Positions 24,920 to 33,327 of a DNA stretch of 40,209 nt are shown here, piece by piece (within the stretch, counting starts at the first letter, position 1; every line of letters begins with the position of its first letter). The notes beneath the pieces were generated by a model, which was given only the letters and a program-made list of their open reading frames with translations, made no database searches and was not told the origin of the DNA. The position numbers were made by a program, and so were the translations under genes. Source of the stretch: Nostocales cyanobacterium Centralia_MAG_434 (lineage in GTDB: Bacteria > Cyanobacteriota > Cyanobacteriia > Cyanobacteriales > Nostocaceae); NCBI GenBank assembly GCA_021324415.1, contig JAJPJF010000294.1:1-40209 (forward strand), written 5' to 3'.

Positions 24920-24960
24920 ACTGTTAACTGTTTGCTCTTTAGGGATCAACAGTCAACAGT
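24920..24960. other. Hairpin/inverted repeat between DoxX and MarR 1
   Basis: ACTGTTAACTGTT (24920-24932) is repeated in inverted form as AACAGTCAACAGT (24948-24960) with one mismatch and a 15-base loop. It lies 35 bp after the DoxX stop. The half-unit ACTGTT also occurs in the palindrome at 27154. It may be a terminator or a regulator-binding site. Confidence 0.5.
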
Positions 24961-24994
24961 CCACGCTCATTATCTTTGACAATACAACTTGATA

Positions 24995-25477
24995 TTACTT
25001 GTTCAAACTCACAATGAATCTTCCTGGTCCATTTTGAATCACCATTAACAATCCACCTAAAATGGCCAAATTCTTCAAGAACATGATGCTTTGAATTTGA
25101 TCAGAAAGGTTGTGATGGAAAATCAGAGTCGTAGGAATTAAGAACACTACTAGTATCATTGCTCCCAAACGAGCTTTGTAACCCAGCAACACCGATAGAC
25201 CACCCAGAATTTCAATAACAATTGCACACATTAGAAATAGACCTGTGAGGACCGTCATCCCATTGGCCACCATGTACTGCATGGTAGCAGCGGGATGAAG
25301 AATTTTGTCTAGAGCGGCTGCAAGAAAAATCGCGGACAATAAAGCTCGCGATACTCCAGACAGGATATCATCACCTGTAATAGCTCCCTTCGCTCGCGTC
25401 TTTTTTGCAACACCATTTTCGTTTCTATTTCTGGAAGCTACGAACTCAGAAGGGGTTGCGAGAATTTTGAGTTTCAT
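24995..25477 (-). CDS. DoxX-family membrane protein
   Basis: A 160-residue integral membrane protein with four predicted hydrophobic helices (for example LLSAIFLAAALDKI, LTGLFLMCAIVIEILGG and MILVVFLIPTTLIF) and the family HP-containing loop (KILHPAATMQYMV). DoxX members occur with catechol dioxygenases and quinone-responsive regulators; Bacillus CatD pairs with the dioxygenase CatE. Their proposed role is in quinone or thiol redox at the membrane and is not well defined. The ATG at 25477 has AAGGAC upstream; the longer TTG frame is discarded. It is 88 bp after the NDH-2 stop, on the same strand, so it may be cotranscribed with it. Confidence 0.88.
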   Translation of the reverse strand: MKLKILATPSEFVASRNRNENGVAKKTRAKGAITGDDILSGVSRALLSAIFLAAALDKILHPAATMQYMVANGMTVLTGLFLMCAIVIEILGGLSVLLGYKARLGAMILVVFLIPTTLIFHHNLSDQIQSIMFLKNLAILGGLLMVIQNGPGRFIVSLNK

Positions 25478-25565
25478 GGCGTTTGTCCTTGTTTGAATCA
25501 AAAATGTAATAACACGAACATTAAATTAACTTGCTGTTTATCCACAAACAAAAATCGTAAAAAAA

Positions 25566-26876
25566 TTAGGGAGTTTTCCCATGGAGCCTTAATAGCAACT
25601 GGGGCCTTAAGGCAGAAGTCAGCATTGGTTCTTTCGGTAGAACTAGGGACACCCCATGCTCACGGAACAGATAGCAAAAGATCCAGTTCATTAACACTAA
25701 GCAGCGGTTGCGAAAACCACTCAACTTAACTAGATGCACTACCTGCCACAACACCCATGCAGGAAATCCAGCAAAGGTTAGCTTGCCCAACTGGGCTACT
25801 GCAGCATGTCGTCCAATAATCACAAGATTGCCCAAGTTTTGATAGCGAAAAGGCAATGGACTCCGTCCCTCTATCTGCCTTGCGATGTTTCGCGCCGCGG
25901 TGATTCCTTGTTGTATTGCCACAGGTGCAAGCATTGGTAGCTTCTGCCCATCTAATTTAACAGCAGCGATGTCACCAATGGCATAGACGTTGTTGTAGCT
26001 CTCCACCTGTAGGCTGGGTTTTACCGCTACTTGTCCCGCAGAGTCTGTTGGTAATCTGGCCATCAAGTCTGATAAATTGCCCTGTACTCCCGCAGTCCAG
26101 ATTACTGTTTCTGTAGGAATGAGCCCTCCATCAAGCAGATGTACTGCTTCTTGAGTAACCAGGTTGACTCGCGTTTTTAAATAGACTGCAACTCCCAATT
26201 GACGGAGCTTTCGCTCTGTATAAGTCTGCAGCCATTTAGGTAGGTGGGGCAGCAGGCTGCTCCCAGCTTGCAGAAGAACTACGCGCACTTGTTGAAAATC
26301 CAGTGTTGGATAGTCCTTCAGCAAAGTGCTACAAATCAATTCAACCAAAGCACCAGCAAATTCCACGCCTGTAGGCCCACCACCAACAATTACAAATGTT
26401 AATAACTGTTGACGTCGCGATGCATTCGGTTCATGCGCGGCACGTTCAAAACAATTCAGGATATGATTGCGCAGAGATATGGCTTGTTCAAGGGTTTTCA
26501 AAGGAAAGGCATAGGTACTAGCTCCGGGTATCTCAGAAAATTTTTCAGTACTCCCGGAAGCCAAAATCAGAAAATCGTAAGGAATCAGAGCGTTGTTGGT
26601 GACCACAACTTGCTCAACTAAATCCAAACGCTTTACAGATGCCATCAGAAACCGAACATTGGCTAGTTTTCTCTGGAAGCGGTGTAAGGGGTAGGCAAGA
26701 AGCTCGGGTTCTAGTTTCGCTGCTGCTACTTGGTAAAGCAACGGCAGGAAGGTGTGGTAGTTGTTCCGGTCAAGAAGCACAACTTCGACCGGAGAACGAG
26801 CAAGCGCGCGGGCTGCTGATAACCCTGCAAAACCAGCCCCTACTATGACGACTCTCTGGAGTTTACGCGCTTTCAT
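25566..26876 (-). CDS. ndh: Type II NADH:quinone oxidoreductase (NDH-2)
   Basis: A 436-residue flavoprotein with two Rossmann folds: FAD-binding VVIVGAGFAGLSAARALA at residue 8 and NAD(P)-binding FVIVGGGPTGVEFAGALVEL near residue 160. Further family blocks are YAIGDIAAV, which contacts FAD, and AVAIQQG near the quinone site. The C-terminal segment (WVLWQVVHLVKL, WIFCYLF) is amphipathic or hydrophobic, as in enzymes that sit on one membrane face. It oxidises NADH and reduces quinones without pumping protons. It starts 4 bp after the CDGSH gene stop, so the two are cotranscribed. In this neighbourhood it may keep the quinone pool or xenobiotic quinones reduced. AroQ-like or biosynthetic roles are not suggested by the sequence. 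Confidence 0.9.
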   Translation of the reverse strand: MKARKLQRVVIVGAGFAGLSAARALARSPVEVVLLDRNNYHTFLPLLYQVAAAKLEPELLAYPLHRFQRKLANVRFLMASVKRLDLVEQVVVTNNALIPYDFLILASGSTEKFSEIPGASTYAFPLKTLEQAISLRNHILNCFERAAHEPNASRRQQLLTFVIVGGGPTGVEFAGALVELICSTLLKDYPTLDFQQVRVVLLQAGSSLLPHLPKWLQTYTERKLRQLGVAVYLKTRVNLVTQEAVHLLDGGLIPTETVIWTAGVQGNLSDLMARLPTDSAGQVAVKPSLQVESYNNVYAIGDIAAVKLDGQKLPMLAPVAIQQGITAARNIARQIEGRSPLPFRYQNLGNLVIIGRHAAVAQLGKLTFAGFPAWVLWQVVHLVKLSGFRNRCLVLMNWIFCYLFREHGVSLVLPKEPMLTSALRPQLLLRLHGKTP

Positions 26877-26880
26877 TAGC

Positions 26881-27090
26881 CTAAAAACTGCTAGAGGCTA
26901 AAGGCTGAGATTGTGCTGGCTTCCAATCCGAAATTTCTATCATTTGGGGCGATTCAAGTTCCAGTACCAGTGGCTTAAAGGCTGTGCCTTTGTGAGAACC
27001 ATCGCAATACGGACCATTCTGGCTATAGCCACAGGTACAGATATAATGGGAACCCGCTTCTAGTGAAATGACAAAAGTTTCTTTGCTCAT
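26881..27090 (-). CDS. CDGSH iron-sulfur domain protein
   Basis: A 69-residue protein with one CDGSH domain: CTCGYSQNGPYCDGSH gives three cysteines and one histidine that bind a [2Fe-2S] cluster, as in mitoNEET. It is soluble, with no membrane anchor. These clusters are redox-active and labile, and the proteins are thought to act in electron transfer or cluster delivery. Its stop is 4 bp before the NDH-2 start, so the two genes form a tight operon. The palindrome ACTGTTTAGATGTAAACAGT lies 63 bp upstream and probably controls this operon. Confidence 0.9.
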   Translation of the reverse strand: MSKETFVISLEAGSHYICTCGYSQNGPYCDGSHKGTAFKPLVLELESPQMIEISDWKPAQSQPLASSSF

Positions 27091-27153
27091 GATGCGTTAG
27101 CTCCAGTTGTGTTATGCAAACTGTTTCAACTTCATCATTAAGTTAACATAAAT

Positions 27154-27173
27154 ACTGTTTAGATGTAAACAGT
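27154..27173 (-). promoter_or_regulatory. Perfect palindrome, candidate MarR operator for the CDGSH-NDH-2 operon
   Basis: ACTGTTTAGATGTAAACAGT has 8-bp perfect arms and a 4-bp spacer, the size of MarR-type operators. It lies 63 bp upstream of the CDGSH start and 14 bp beyond the stop of the second MarR gene. A half-site (AAACTGTTTC) follows nearer the gene. Confidence 0.65.
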
Positions 27174-27187
27174 TTTAGTTGGAAATT

Positions 27188-27688
27188 TTAAAATAAGTTC
27201 CTTAACTTTTCTAAAGCGGCTTGGATCTGCTTTAATTCATGCCTATCAAGCTTTTCAAAGCGCTGCTTAAGATAGTTGATGTGGAGGGGAAACGTCTCCT
27301 CGAAAACCCGCTCACCTTCTGAGGTAAGTCTTGCAACAAAGCTGCGACGGTCATCTGCTGGGACTTCACGTCGTACCAAACCTTTTTGTTCTAGACGATC
27401 AATGATTCCAGTCAGAGTTCCCTTGGTAATTAGAGTTTTTTCCGCCAGCTTATTAAAAGTTATGCCCGGAGTATTGCCCAAGGTACTAATAATGTCAAAC
27501 TGGGGTGGCGTTAGACCCAGAGCGCGGACGTGAGCATCAGAATAACTTGTGAAAGCCTGATAGGCTCGGACTAATTCGCGCATAGTTGGGATAAACGGTT
27601 CCTTGGCTGCCGTTTTGGATTTTGGCTCAGGTGCAAACTCCCTTGCTTCTCTATCTTTTTGTGGCTTCACGTTGCAGTATGAGGTCAA
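27188..27688 (-). CDS. MarR-family regulator 2
   Basis: A MarR regulator of up to 166 residues, paralogous to the one at 24272: most of the 130-residue core is identical or conserved (LTPPQFDIISTLGNTPGITF, KGTLTGIIDRLEQKGLVRREVP, DDRRSF wing). The N-termini differ. The start is uncertain because no ATG exists before the domain: TTG 27688 or GTG 27670. The only cysteine (C5) is present only with the TTG start, so a redox-cysteine mechanism is unlikely. It is divergent from the UbiD gene, with 400 bp between, and so is well placed to control both directions. Duplication with MarR 1 has left regulators at both ends of the leftward set. Confidence 0.88.
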   Translation of the reverse strand: MTSYCNVKPQKDREAREFAPEPKSKTAAKEPFIPTMRELVRAYQAFTSYSDAHVRALGLTPPQFDIISTLGNTPGITFNKLAEKTLITKGTLTGIIDRLEQKGLVRREVPADDRRSFVARLTSEGERVFEETFPLHINYLKQRFEKLDRHELKQIQAALEKLRNLF

Positions 27689-27968
27689 GATGGATAGTTG
27701 TTCTATAATAGTTCTAATATAAACTAAACCCAGGCTTTAACCATCAGAAGTTTAAGTTTATATATATAGTTTGGATGATTCAGGAGAAGTGAGGCGGGAA
27801 ATTGCTTGCAAAATCTCATCTGTTCTCTATTTTTCGGTAGATCAACTCAACGTGAAGCTTCTGGGAATATCACTAAATCTACTATAACAAGGATTTCGTA
27901 AACATTTCTTCATAATCCTAAATTTAGGTTAGTTAGGTTCTAAATTTTTGTTAGTTGGACTACTTGTA

Positions 27969-28065
27969 TAGTTGTGGTTAAACAACTATCCTTATATATA
28001 GAAAGTCTAAACCGCGTCTAATAGGATATAGACTTTTTCTGTCTAAATAGTTTGAGTTTAGACTT
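27969..28065 (+). promoter_or_regulatory. Operator-rich control region before the UbiD gene
   Basis: It begins with the palindrome TAGTTGTGGTTAAACAACTA (27969-27988). Five copies of GTCTA or TAGAC follow between 28006 and 28063, including an inverted pair GTCTAAA-N9-TTTAGAC (28041-28063). The 11-mer CTGTCTAAATA (28039-28049) is also found upstream of MarR 1. The ATG of the UbiD gene is 26 bp beyond the last element. The remainder of the 400-bp divergent region (27689-27968) is AT-rich and has no recognised element. Confidence 0.6.
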
Positions 28066-28090
28066 TTCCAATATAAACAGAAAAAATACT

Positions 28091-29572
28091 ATGCTGGATC
28101 TGCAAACACATTGTATATCTGCGAAAGATGTTGTAGACTTGCGTTCGGCTCTAGCATATCTCTCCACTATACCGAACCAGCTTCTCACTACGGAGGAGCC
28201 AGTCGATCCCCATGCGGAGTTAGCGGGCGTTTACAAACTTGTCGGAGCTGGAATCCCAGTTGCTCCACCAACCCGCATCGGACCTGCAATGTTATTTAAA
28301 AACGTCAAAGGTTACGATATGCAGGTAGTCACTGGAGTACTAGCTAGCCGAGAGAGGACTGCACTGTTGTTGAATAGTTCGGTTGAGCGCTTGGCGTTTG
28401 ACCTACTTGAAGCCCTGAATCATCCGATTGCTCCAGTGGTTGTTTCCCAATCCCAAGCACCTTGCCAGGAGGTAATTTATCGCACCCCAGACTTGGACAT
28501 TAGCAAGTTGATTCCAGCGCCAACTAATACCGTCCGGGATGCTGGTCCATATTTCAACCTAGGTTTGTTGCGAGCAGAAGATCCAGAAACTGGCGAAGCA
28601 GACGTAACTATTCATCGACTATGTGTTCAGGGACCAGACTTGTTGAGCGTGTATTTTGTCCCAGGACGGCATATTGACCAGTTTCGGATCAAAGCCGAAC
28701 AACTAGGACGTCCCTTGCCAGTTTCTATCAGCATGGGGTTAGATCCCGCCATTTACTTGGCCGCTTGTTTCGAACCGCCAACTACCCCTTTGGGGTTCGA
28801 TGAACTGACTGTTGCTGGAGGAATACGCCAGCGACCAATAGAGCTAGTGGATTGTGTGAGCGTTCCTGCCAAGGCAATTGCACGTGCTGAAATTGTAATT
28901 GAAGGAGAAATACTACCTCACGAACGTCTGCGTGAAGACATCCACACCAACACTGGGTTCGCCATGCCGGAATTTCCCGGATATTTGGGCAAAGCCCAAC
29001 TCGAACTGCCCTTGATTCGAGTCAAAGCCATTACTCACCGACATAATCCTATCTTACAAACCATCATTGGTCCTGGAGAAGAACACACCAATCTAGCTGG
29101 AATTCCTACAGAAGCCAGTATCCTGCGATTGGTAGAAAATAGTATGCCTGGACGACTGCTCAATGTCTATGCCCATTCAGCTGGTGGTGGGAAATATCTT
29201 GCAATCCTACAGTTCAAGAAATCTTCGATTCGAGATGAAGGTCGTCAGCGGCAAGCAGCATTAACTGCTTTTGCAGCTTTCTCAGAGCTCAAACATGTAA
29301 TTTTGGTAGACGAAGACGTCAATATTTTTGATACTAATGACGTTTTATGGGCAATGACCACCCGTTACCAGGGAGACAGAAGTACCATCTTTATCCCAGG
29401 CGTCCGCTGCCATCCCCTAGACCCATCACAATCTCCAGAATTTAGCCCTTCAATTACCACAGAGGGCATCTCCTGCAAGACAATTTTTGATTGCACAGTA
29501 CCATATCACCTACGCGACAAATTTAAACGGGCTGAATTTATGGAAGTGGATTTGGCGAGATTTCTTGGCTAA
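28091..29572 (+). CDS. UbiD-family prFMN-dependent (hydroxy)arylic acid decarboxylase, gallate/protocatechuate-type
   Basis: A 493-residue UbiD-family decarboxylase, dependent on prenylated FMN made by UbiX. Family landmarks are VTIHRLCVQGPDLLSVYF in the prFMN/Mn-binding region, and AEIVIEGEILPHE with a catalytic glutamate of the R-E-E triad. The C-terminal stretch IPGVRCHPLDPSQ then GISCKTIFDCTVP resembles LpdC-type gallate/protocatechuate decarboxylases rather than ubiquinone UbiD. The substrate is therefore likely a di- or trihydroxybenzoate, giving catechol or pyrogallol. UbiX is encoded in the same operon-like set. Start: ATG 28091 is preferred; the longer TTG frame runs into the operator region. 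Reversible carboxylation is also known in the family. Confidence 0.85.
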   Translation: MLDLQTHCISAKDVVDLRSALAYLSTIPNQLLTTEEPVDPHAELAGVYKLVGAGIPVAPPTRIGPAMLFKNVKGYDMQVVTGVLASRERTALLLNSSVERLAFDLLEALNHPIAPVVVSQSQAPCQEVIYRTPDLDISKLIPAPTNTVRDAGPYFNLGLLRAEDPETGEADVTIHRLCVQGPDLLSVYFVPGRHIDQFRIKAEQLGRPLPVSISMGLDPAIYLAACFEPPTTPLGFDELTVAGGIRQRPIELVDCVSVPAKAIARAEIVIEGEILPHERLREDIHTNTGFAMPEFPGYLGKAQLELPLIRVKAITHRHNPILQTIIGPGEEHTNLAGIPTEASILRLVENSMPGRLLNVYAHSAGGGKYLAILQFKKSSIRDEGRQRQAALTAFAAFSELKHVILVDEDVNIFDTNDVLWAMTTRYQGDRSTIFIPGVRCHPLDPSQSPEFSPSITTEGISCKTIFDCTVPYHLRDKFKRAEFMEVDLARFLG

Positions 29573-29623
29573 ATAAGACACGTGAAAACCATTGTCGTCA
29601 ATGTACTCTATTGGAGGTTTCCA

Positions 29624-30520
29624 ATGCCTTTAAATCTTAATTTGTGTACAGCAGTTTTACCTAAGTTTTCATTGGAAGATGCAGTTGAAATTGCCTTAAA
29701 ATCAGGTTTCCGAGGAATTGAACTTCGGGTGAGTGATGACTACCACAAAAGTTTGGAGGAGTTGAGCAATACAGGCACTTTCCTTAAACGACAACTAGAA
29801 CGGGCCGGTCTATTGGTACCAGTGCTGAATACATATATCCCTATTGAGGATAACAAATCCGTAGAACAGCTACTTGAATGTTGTAAGAAAATGGGTGTCC
29901 CAAAAGCGCGGTTGGTTCTGCCTAAAAGCTGCAGTGCATCTGTTGCTAAAAGTGCTAATGTCAAGGAAATTATCCCTTCATTTGAAGCAACTAACCATGA
30001 ACCAATAGAGTTAATGGAGATCTTAAAGAAGACACTGCGCCAGTTGGAACGCAAAGCCTACAAAGCAGGGGTCAAGCTATTACTGGAATTGCATTGGGGA
30101 ACAGTTATGAGCAGTTTCAGCAGTGCTTATCTGTTAACCCACGATCTTGATCCAAGCTGCATCGCGATTACTTTCGACCCCGCTAACATGATGGTCGAAG
30201 GCAAAGAAGATTGGGAATTTGGTCTCAAGTTAATCCGCTCCCACATTGACAACGTGCATGTGAAAAATATGTCTTGGGTTTCCGGTGACCAAGGTTGGTC
30301 TTGGGAATGGGCACCCATCACTGTCGGCATGGTGAATTGGCTCGACCTCATCTGCCTACTCAAACGCAACCAATATTCAGGCGACTACGCCATTGAAGAT
30401 TTCCAGGTTCCTAACTACAGCAAGCAAGCAGCAATCACTTATCTATCTTGGGTACATAATGAATTCAGCGAAATTTATGAACATATGAACGCCATTGCTT
30501 CGCCAGCGATTGCTAGTTAA
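29624..30520 (+). CDS. Xylose-isomerase-like TIM-barrel enzyme, possible 3-dehydroshikimate dehydratase
   Basis: A 298-residue AP-endonuclease-2/xylose-isomerase-like TIM barrel. Four metal ligands are visible: E in LLLELHWG, D in ITFDPANM, H in DNVHVKNM and E in AIEDFQVP. Members include sugar isomerases and the 3-dehydroshikimate dehydratases (AsbF/QsuB type) that make protocatechuate. Between a UbiD decarboxylase and DAHP/DHQ synthase genes, dehydratase activity is attractive, because it links dehydroshikimate to the decarboxylase substrate. This is inference; an isomerase role is not excluded. ATG 29624 with GGAGG six bases upstream is clearly better than GTG 29582. It is 51 bp after the UbiD stop. 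Confidence 0.72.
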   Translation: MPLNLNLCTAVLPKFSLEDAVEIALKSGFRGIELRVSDDYHKSLEELSNTGTFLKRQLERAGLLVPVLNTYIPIEDNKSVEQLLECCKKMGVPKARLVLPKSCSASVAKSANVKEIIPSFEATNHEPIELMEILKKTLRQLERKAYKAGVKLLLELHWGTVMSSFSSAYLLTHDLDPSCIAITFDPANMMVEGKEDWEFGLKLIRSHIDNVHVKNMSWVSGDQGWSWEWAPITVGMVNWLDLICLLKRNQYSGDYAIEDFQVPNYSKQAAITYLSWVHNEFSEIYEHMNAIASPAIAS

Positions 30521-30741
30521 GCAGTCTCTTCTATGCTTAACTGTAAGAGCATCAACTGTTTACACTACAAACTATCCCTTTTTAAGCACTCTAGGGAGAG
30601 AATAATCAAAGCTAAATGCCAAAAGTCAGATTTACTTAGGAATTTAGCGAGCACATATTGATAGAGCCCCCGAAACAAAGATGAACAGGCTAAATTCGGA
30701 CTAGTAAAAGATTTTAAATTTTACTCCGAAAAGAGCAAAAT

Positions 30742-30785
30742 ATCCTGTTTTGTCACTTTCGGACAACAATAATCGAAGTGAAATT
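30742..30785 (+). promoter_or_regulatory. Conserved 44-bp promoter-region element, copy upstream of the DAHP synthase
   Basis: It starts ATCCTGTTTTGTCACTTTC and matches the element upstream of the dioxygenase (22942-22985, minus strand) in 38 of 44 positions, in the same orientation relative to the gene. It contains the perfect dyad TTGTC-N7-GACAA (30750-30766). It lies 142 bp before the ATG in a 407-bp gene-free stretch, which marks a second transcription unit. Nothing else was recognised there. Confidence 0.75.
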
Positions 30786-30927
30786 CGCAAGTTTTCATTC
30801 ATCAAGCATTGAGCCTTGATTGTCTAACGGAAAGTAAAGCTTCCATAGACTTTCAAGAATAGAGTTCTCCCTGGCTGACCAAACAGGGTTTTACAGATTA
30901 TCCCAAATTATTCCAAAGGAGTTTGCC

Positions 30928-32010
30928 ATGTTTGTTATTACTAAGCCCAATACTAGCTCTGAGCAAATCGCTACCCTTCAGGCTATGGTTGAAGATCTTG
31001 GTTTACAGACAATGATCATGCAGGGTAGTCAAAAAACAGTAGTTGGCATCATTGGCGATACCAAGCACGTTCCTGAGGGAGCGTTCTTAAACCTAGATTT
31101 TGTTGAGTGTGTCAAATCCGTTTCCAAGCCCTACAAGCTAGTCTCCCGCGAATTTCAAAAAGAAGATACCATCGTCAAAGTTAGAGGCATTCCCATTGGT
31201 GGTAAAGCGATTCAAATTATTGCTGGTCCTTGCTCGGTGGAAACGCCACAACAAATGCAAGCCTCTGCCGAAGCAGTGATTGCTGCTGGTGCCCTATTTA
31301 TGCGCGGCGGTGCCTTTAAGCCACGCACTAGCCCTTACACCTTTCAAGGACATGGAGAGAAGGGTTTGGAGTACCTGGTAGAAGCGGCTAAAGAGTATGA
31401 TTTACCGGTCGTCACCGAGTTAATGGACGTGCGCGATATTGACAAGTTCTTAAAGTATGAGGTTGATATCATTCAAATCGGCACCCGCAATATGCAAAAC
31501 TTCCAATTGCTCAAAGAAGTTGGTCGCTTAAAAGTTCCCGTCATCCTCAAGCGGGGAATGTCGGCTACCATCAAGGAATGGTTGATGGCAGCGGAATACA
31601 TTGCCGCAGGCGGTAACACCAACATCATTCTTGCTGAGCGGGGAATACGTACCTTTGAAAGCGCTTACCGCAACGTCTTAGATGTCAGCGCCATTCCCTT
31701 CCTGAAGCGCGAAACTCACTTGCCCGTGATTGTAGACCCCAGCCATGCTGGCGGTCAATCCTGGATGGTATCAGCCCTGTCTCTTGCTGCGATCGCGGCC
31801 GGGGCTGACGGGTTGCTCATCGAATCTCATCCAAATCCCGATCAAGCTTGGTCTGATGGCGAACAAGCACTCACCCCTACTGAACTAAAAGATCTGATGA
31901 ATGAACTACGACTTGTTGCTCGTGTCCTAGGTCGGGACCTTGGACAAAGAAATGTAGTGCCAGTCAGTGCTTACTCGCTTGACAAAACGACACAACCTTT
32001 AGCCGCATAA
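30928..32010 (+). CDS. aroF: 3-deoxy-7-phosphoheptulonate (DAHP) synthase, type I-beta with regulatory domain
   Basis: It condenses phosphoenolpyruvate and erythrose 4-phosphate, the first step of aromatic biosynthesis. The 360 residues comprise an N-terminal ferredoxin-like domain (about 1-70) that in relatives binds feedback inhibitors, and a TIM barrel with IIAGPCSVE, GGAFKPRTSPYTFQG, VILKRGMS and VDPSHAGG, which hold the metal and substrate ligands. The architecture is that of Thermotoga-type enzymes. AAAGGAG lies before the ATG. It starts a five-gene rightward unit (cupin, UbiX, DHQ synthase, phosphoglycerate mutase). Together with the DHQ synthase this suggests extra supply for a secondary product rather than the housekeeping copy. 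Confidence 0.95.
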   Translation: MFVITKPNTSSEQIATLQAMVEDLGLQTMIMQGSQKTVVGIIGDTKHVPEGAFLNLDFVECVKSVSKPYKLVSREFQKEDTIVKVRGIPIGGKAIQIIAGPCSVETPQQMQASAEAVIAAGALFMRGGAFKPRTSPYTFQGHGEKGLEYLVEAAKEYDLPVVTELMDVRDIDKFLKYEVDIIQIGTRNMQNFQLLKEVGRLKVPVILKRGMSATIKEWLMAAEYIAAGGNTNIILAERGIRTFESAYRNVLDVSAIPFLKRETHLPVIVDPSHAGGQSWMVSALSLAAIAAGADGLLIESHPNPDQAWSDGEQALTPTELKDLMNELRLVARVLGRDLGQRNVVPVSAYSLDKTTQPLAA

Positions 32011-32082
32011 CTTGTCATCTGGGCAGACGCTAACACTGCGTTTGCCCATCCAATTAGAATAGCGCACTTAAAGGGGGCAATT

Positions 32083-32535
32083 ATGAGCCTAACCAAGGCA
32101 ATTAAAATCTATCCACTAGTAAAAGCCAAAGGAAAAACAACCGAGTTTTTCACACCTCAGACAAGTGACGAGACGATTTTAGTGCAGATTCGACCAAGAG
32201 CTGTTGACGATTTGTTTGTGCATCACTTTCAAACTGACCAACTCTTGGTCGTACGGGGTAGTCTGGTACTAGTAGTGTTGCAGAATCGCCGCTATCAGTA
32301 CATTGCCCTCTCGCAACACCAACCCACAGTGGTCAAGATTCCACCTGGTGTACCCTACGGTGCTATCAATCTTACTAAACAGCCATGTGTTCTGGTGAAT
32401 GCAGTCTTACGTCATGGCCCAATCCACAAGTGCGATCGCCGAACGCTGAAGCCACCGTTTCCCTACGACCTGGTAACTGCCAAGGCATTGCTTCAGTCAG
32501 TTCAGTCGCAGCAATTCATCCCAATGGCTGTATAA
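32083..32535 (+). CDS. Cupin-fold protein of unknown substrate
   Basis: A 150-residue single-domain cupin. The core strands are LFVHHFQTDQLLVVRGSLVLVVL, with HH-Q-D in the first cupin motif, and KIPPGVPYGAINL in the second, which lacks the usual histidine. The RmlC-like shape fits an isomerase, a sugar-binding or a small-molecule-binding protein; metal binding may be reduced. It is 72 bp after the DAHP synthase with AAGGGGG before the ATG, and UbiX follows 44 bp later. Its presence in this aromatic operon suggests it acts on or binds a pathway intermediate. I cannot name a reaction. Confidence 0.65.
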   Translation: MSLTKAIKIYPLVKAKGKTTEFFTPQTSDETILVQIRPRAVDDLFVHHFQTDQLLVVRGSLVLVVLQNRRYQYIALSQHQPTVVKIPPGVPYGAINLTKQPCVLVNAVLRHGPIHKCDRRTLKPPFPYDLVTAKALLQSVQSQQFIPMAV

Positions 32536-32579
32536 CGTTGATACGCCTATAACAACTTTAAAAGCAGACAGATTATTTT

Positions 32580-33266
32580 ATGACAACTACTAACTTGTTG
32601 ACAAACTATGGACAACGAACCAAACTCAAAAGACTGGTGCAAAAGGTAACTTCTCCACCTCATCACCCGCTCATCCTTGGCGTCTCTGGAGCCTCCGGTC
32701 TGATCTACGCAGTACGGACCCTGAAGTTTTTGCTCAGCAACAACTACTCTGTCGAACTTGTGGCTTCCCGCGCCACTGCCACAGTCTGGCAGGCAGAACA
32801 CAACCTGCGTATGCCCCTAGAACCCGCACAACAAGCGCAGTTCTGGCGAGATTTGACTCAAGAACAAGGTGGTCAGCTCAGTTGTCATCCCTGTGGGGAT
32901 GTGGGAGCCACGATTGCCAGTGGTTCTTTCCGCACCTTGGGAATGCTGGTGATTCCCTGTAGCATGAGTACTGTTGCCAAGATAGCCAGCGGTCTGAGTT
33001 CAGACCTACTAGAACGCGCTGCAGATGTCCAGATCAAAGAGGGGCGTAAGCTCGTCATCGTTCCCCGCGAAACGCCCTTTAGTCTGATTCACCTCCGCAA
33101 TCTTACCACCTTAGCCGAAGCTGGGGTGCGGATTGTCCCAGCGATTCCCGCTTGGTATCACCAGCCACAGACGATTGAAGACTTGGTAGATTTCGTGGTC
33201 GCTCGTGCTTTGGACCAGTTTGATATTGATAACTCCTTGATCGAACGTTGGCAGGGACGCTTGTAA
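32580..33266 (+). CDS. ubiX: UbiX-type flavin prenyltransferase
   Basis: A 228-residue UbiX/Pad1 protein that attaches dimethylallyl phosphate to FMN to make prenylated FMN, the cofactor of UbiD enzymes. The flavodoxin-like fold begins [20 protein letters not shown] (after a 30-residue basic extension). The signature [20 protein letters not shown], then [19 protein letters not shown] and [20 protein letters not shown], which bind FMN and the isoprenyl phosphate, are all present. It is about 30 residues longer than average because of the N-terminal extension. Its position four genes after the UbiD decarboxylase strongly suggests a dedicated cofactor supply. The ribosome binding site is weak. 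Confidence 0.93.
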   Translation: MTTTNLLTNYGQRTKLKRLVQKVTSPPHHPLILGVSGASGLIYAVRTLKFLLSNNYSVELVASRATATVWQAEHNLRMPLEPAQQAQFWRDLTQEQGGQLSCHPCGDVGATIASGSFRTLGMLVIPCSMSTVAKIASGLSSDLLERAADVQIKEGRKLVIVPRETPFSLIHLRNLTTLAEAGVRIVPAIPAWYHQPQTIEDLVDFVVARALDQFDIDNSLIERWQGRL

Positions 33267-33327
33267 CTACTCCTTTTTCACCCGATTATCCTTCTGCTGT
33301 TACAAAAAAACTATCTTCTACAAAACT

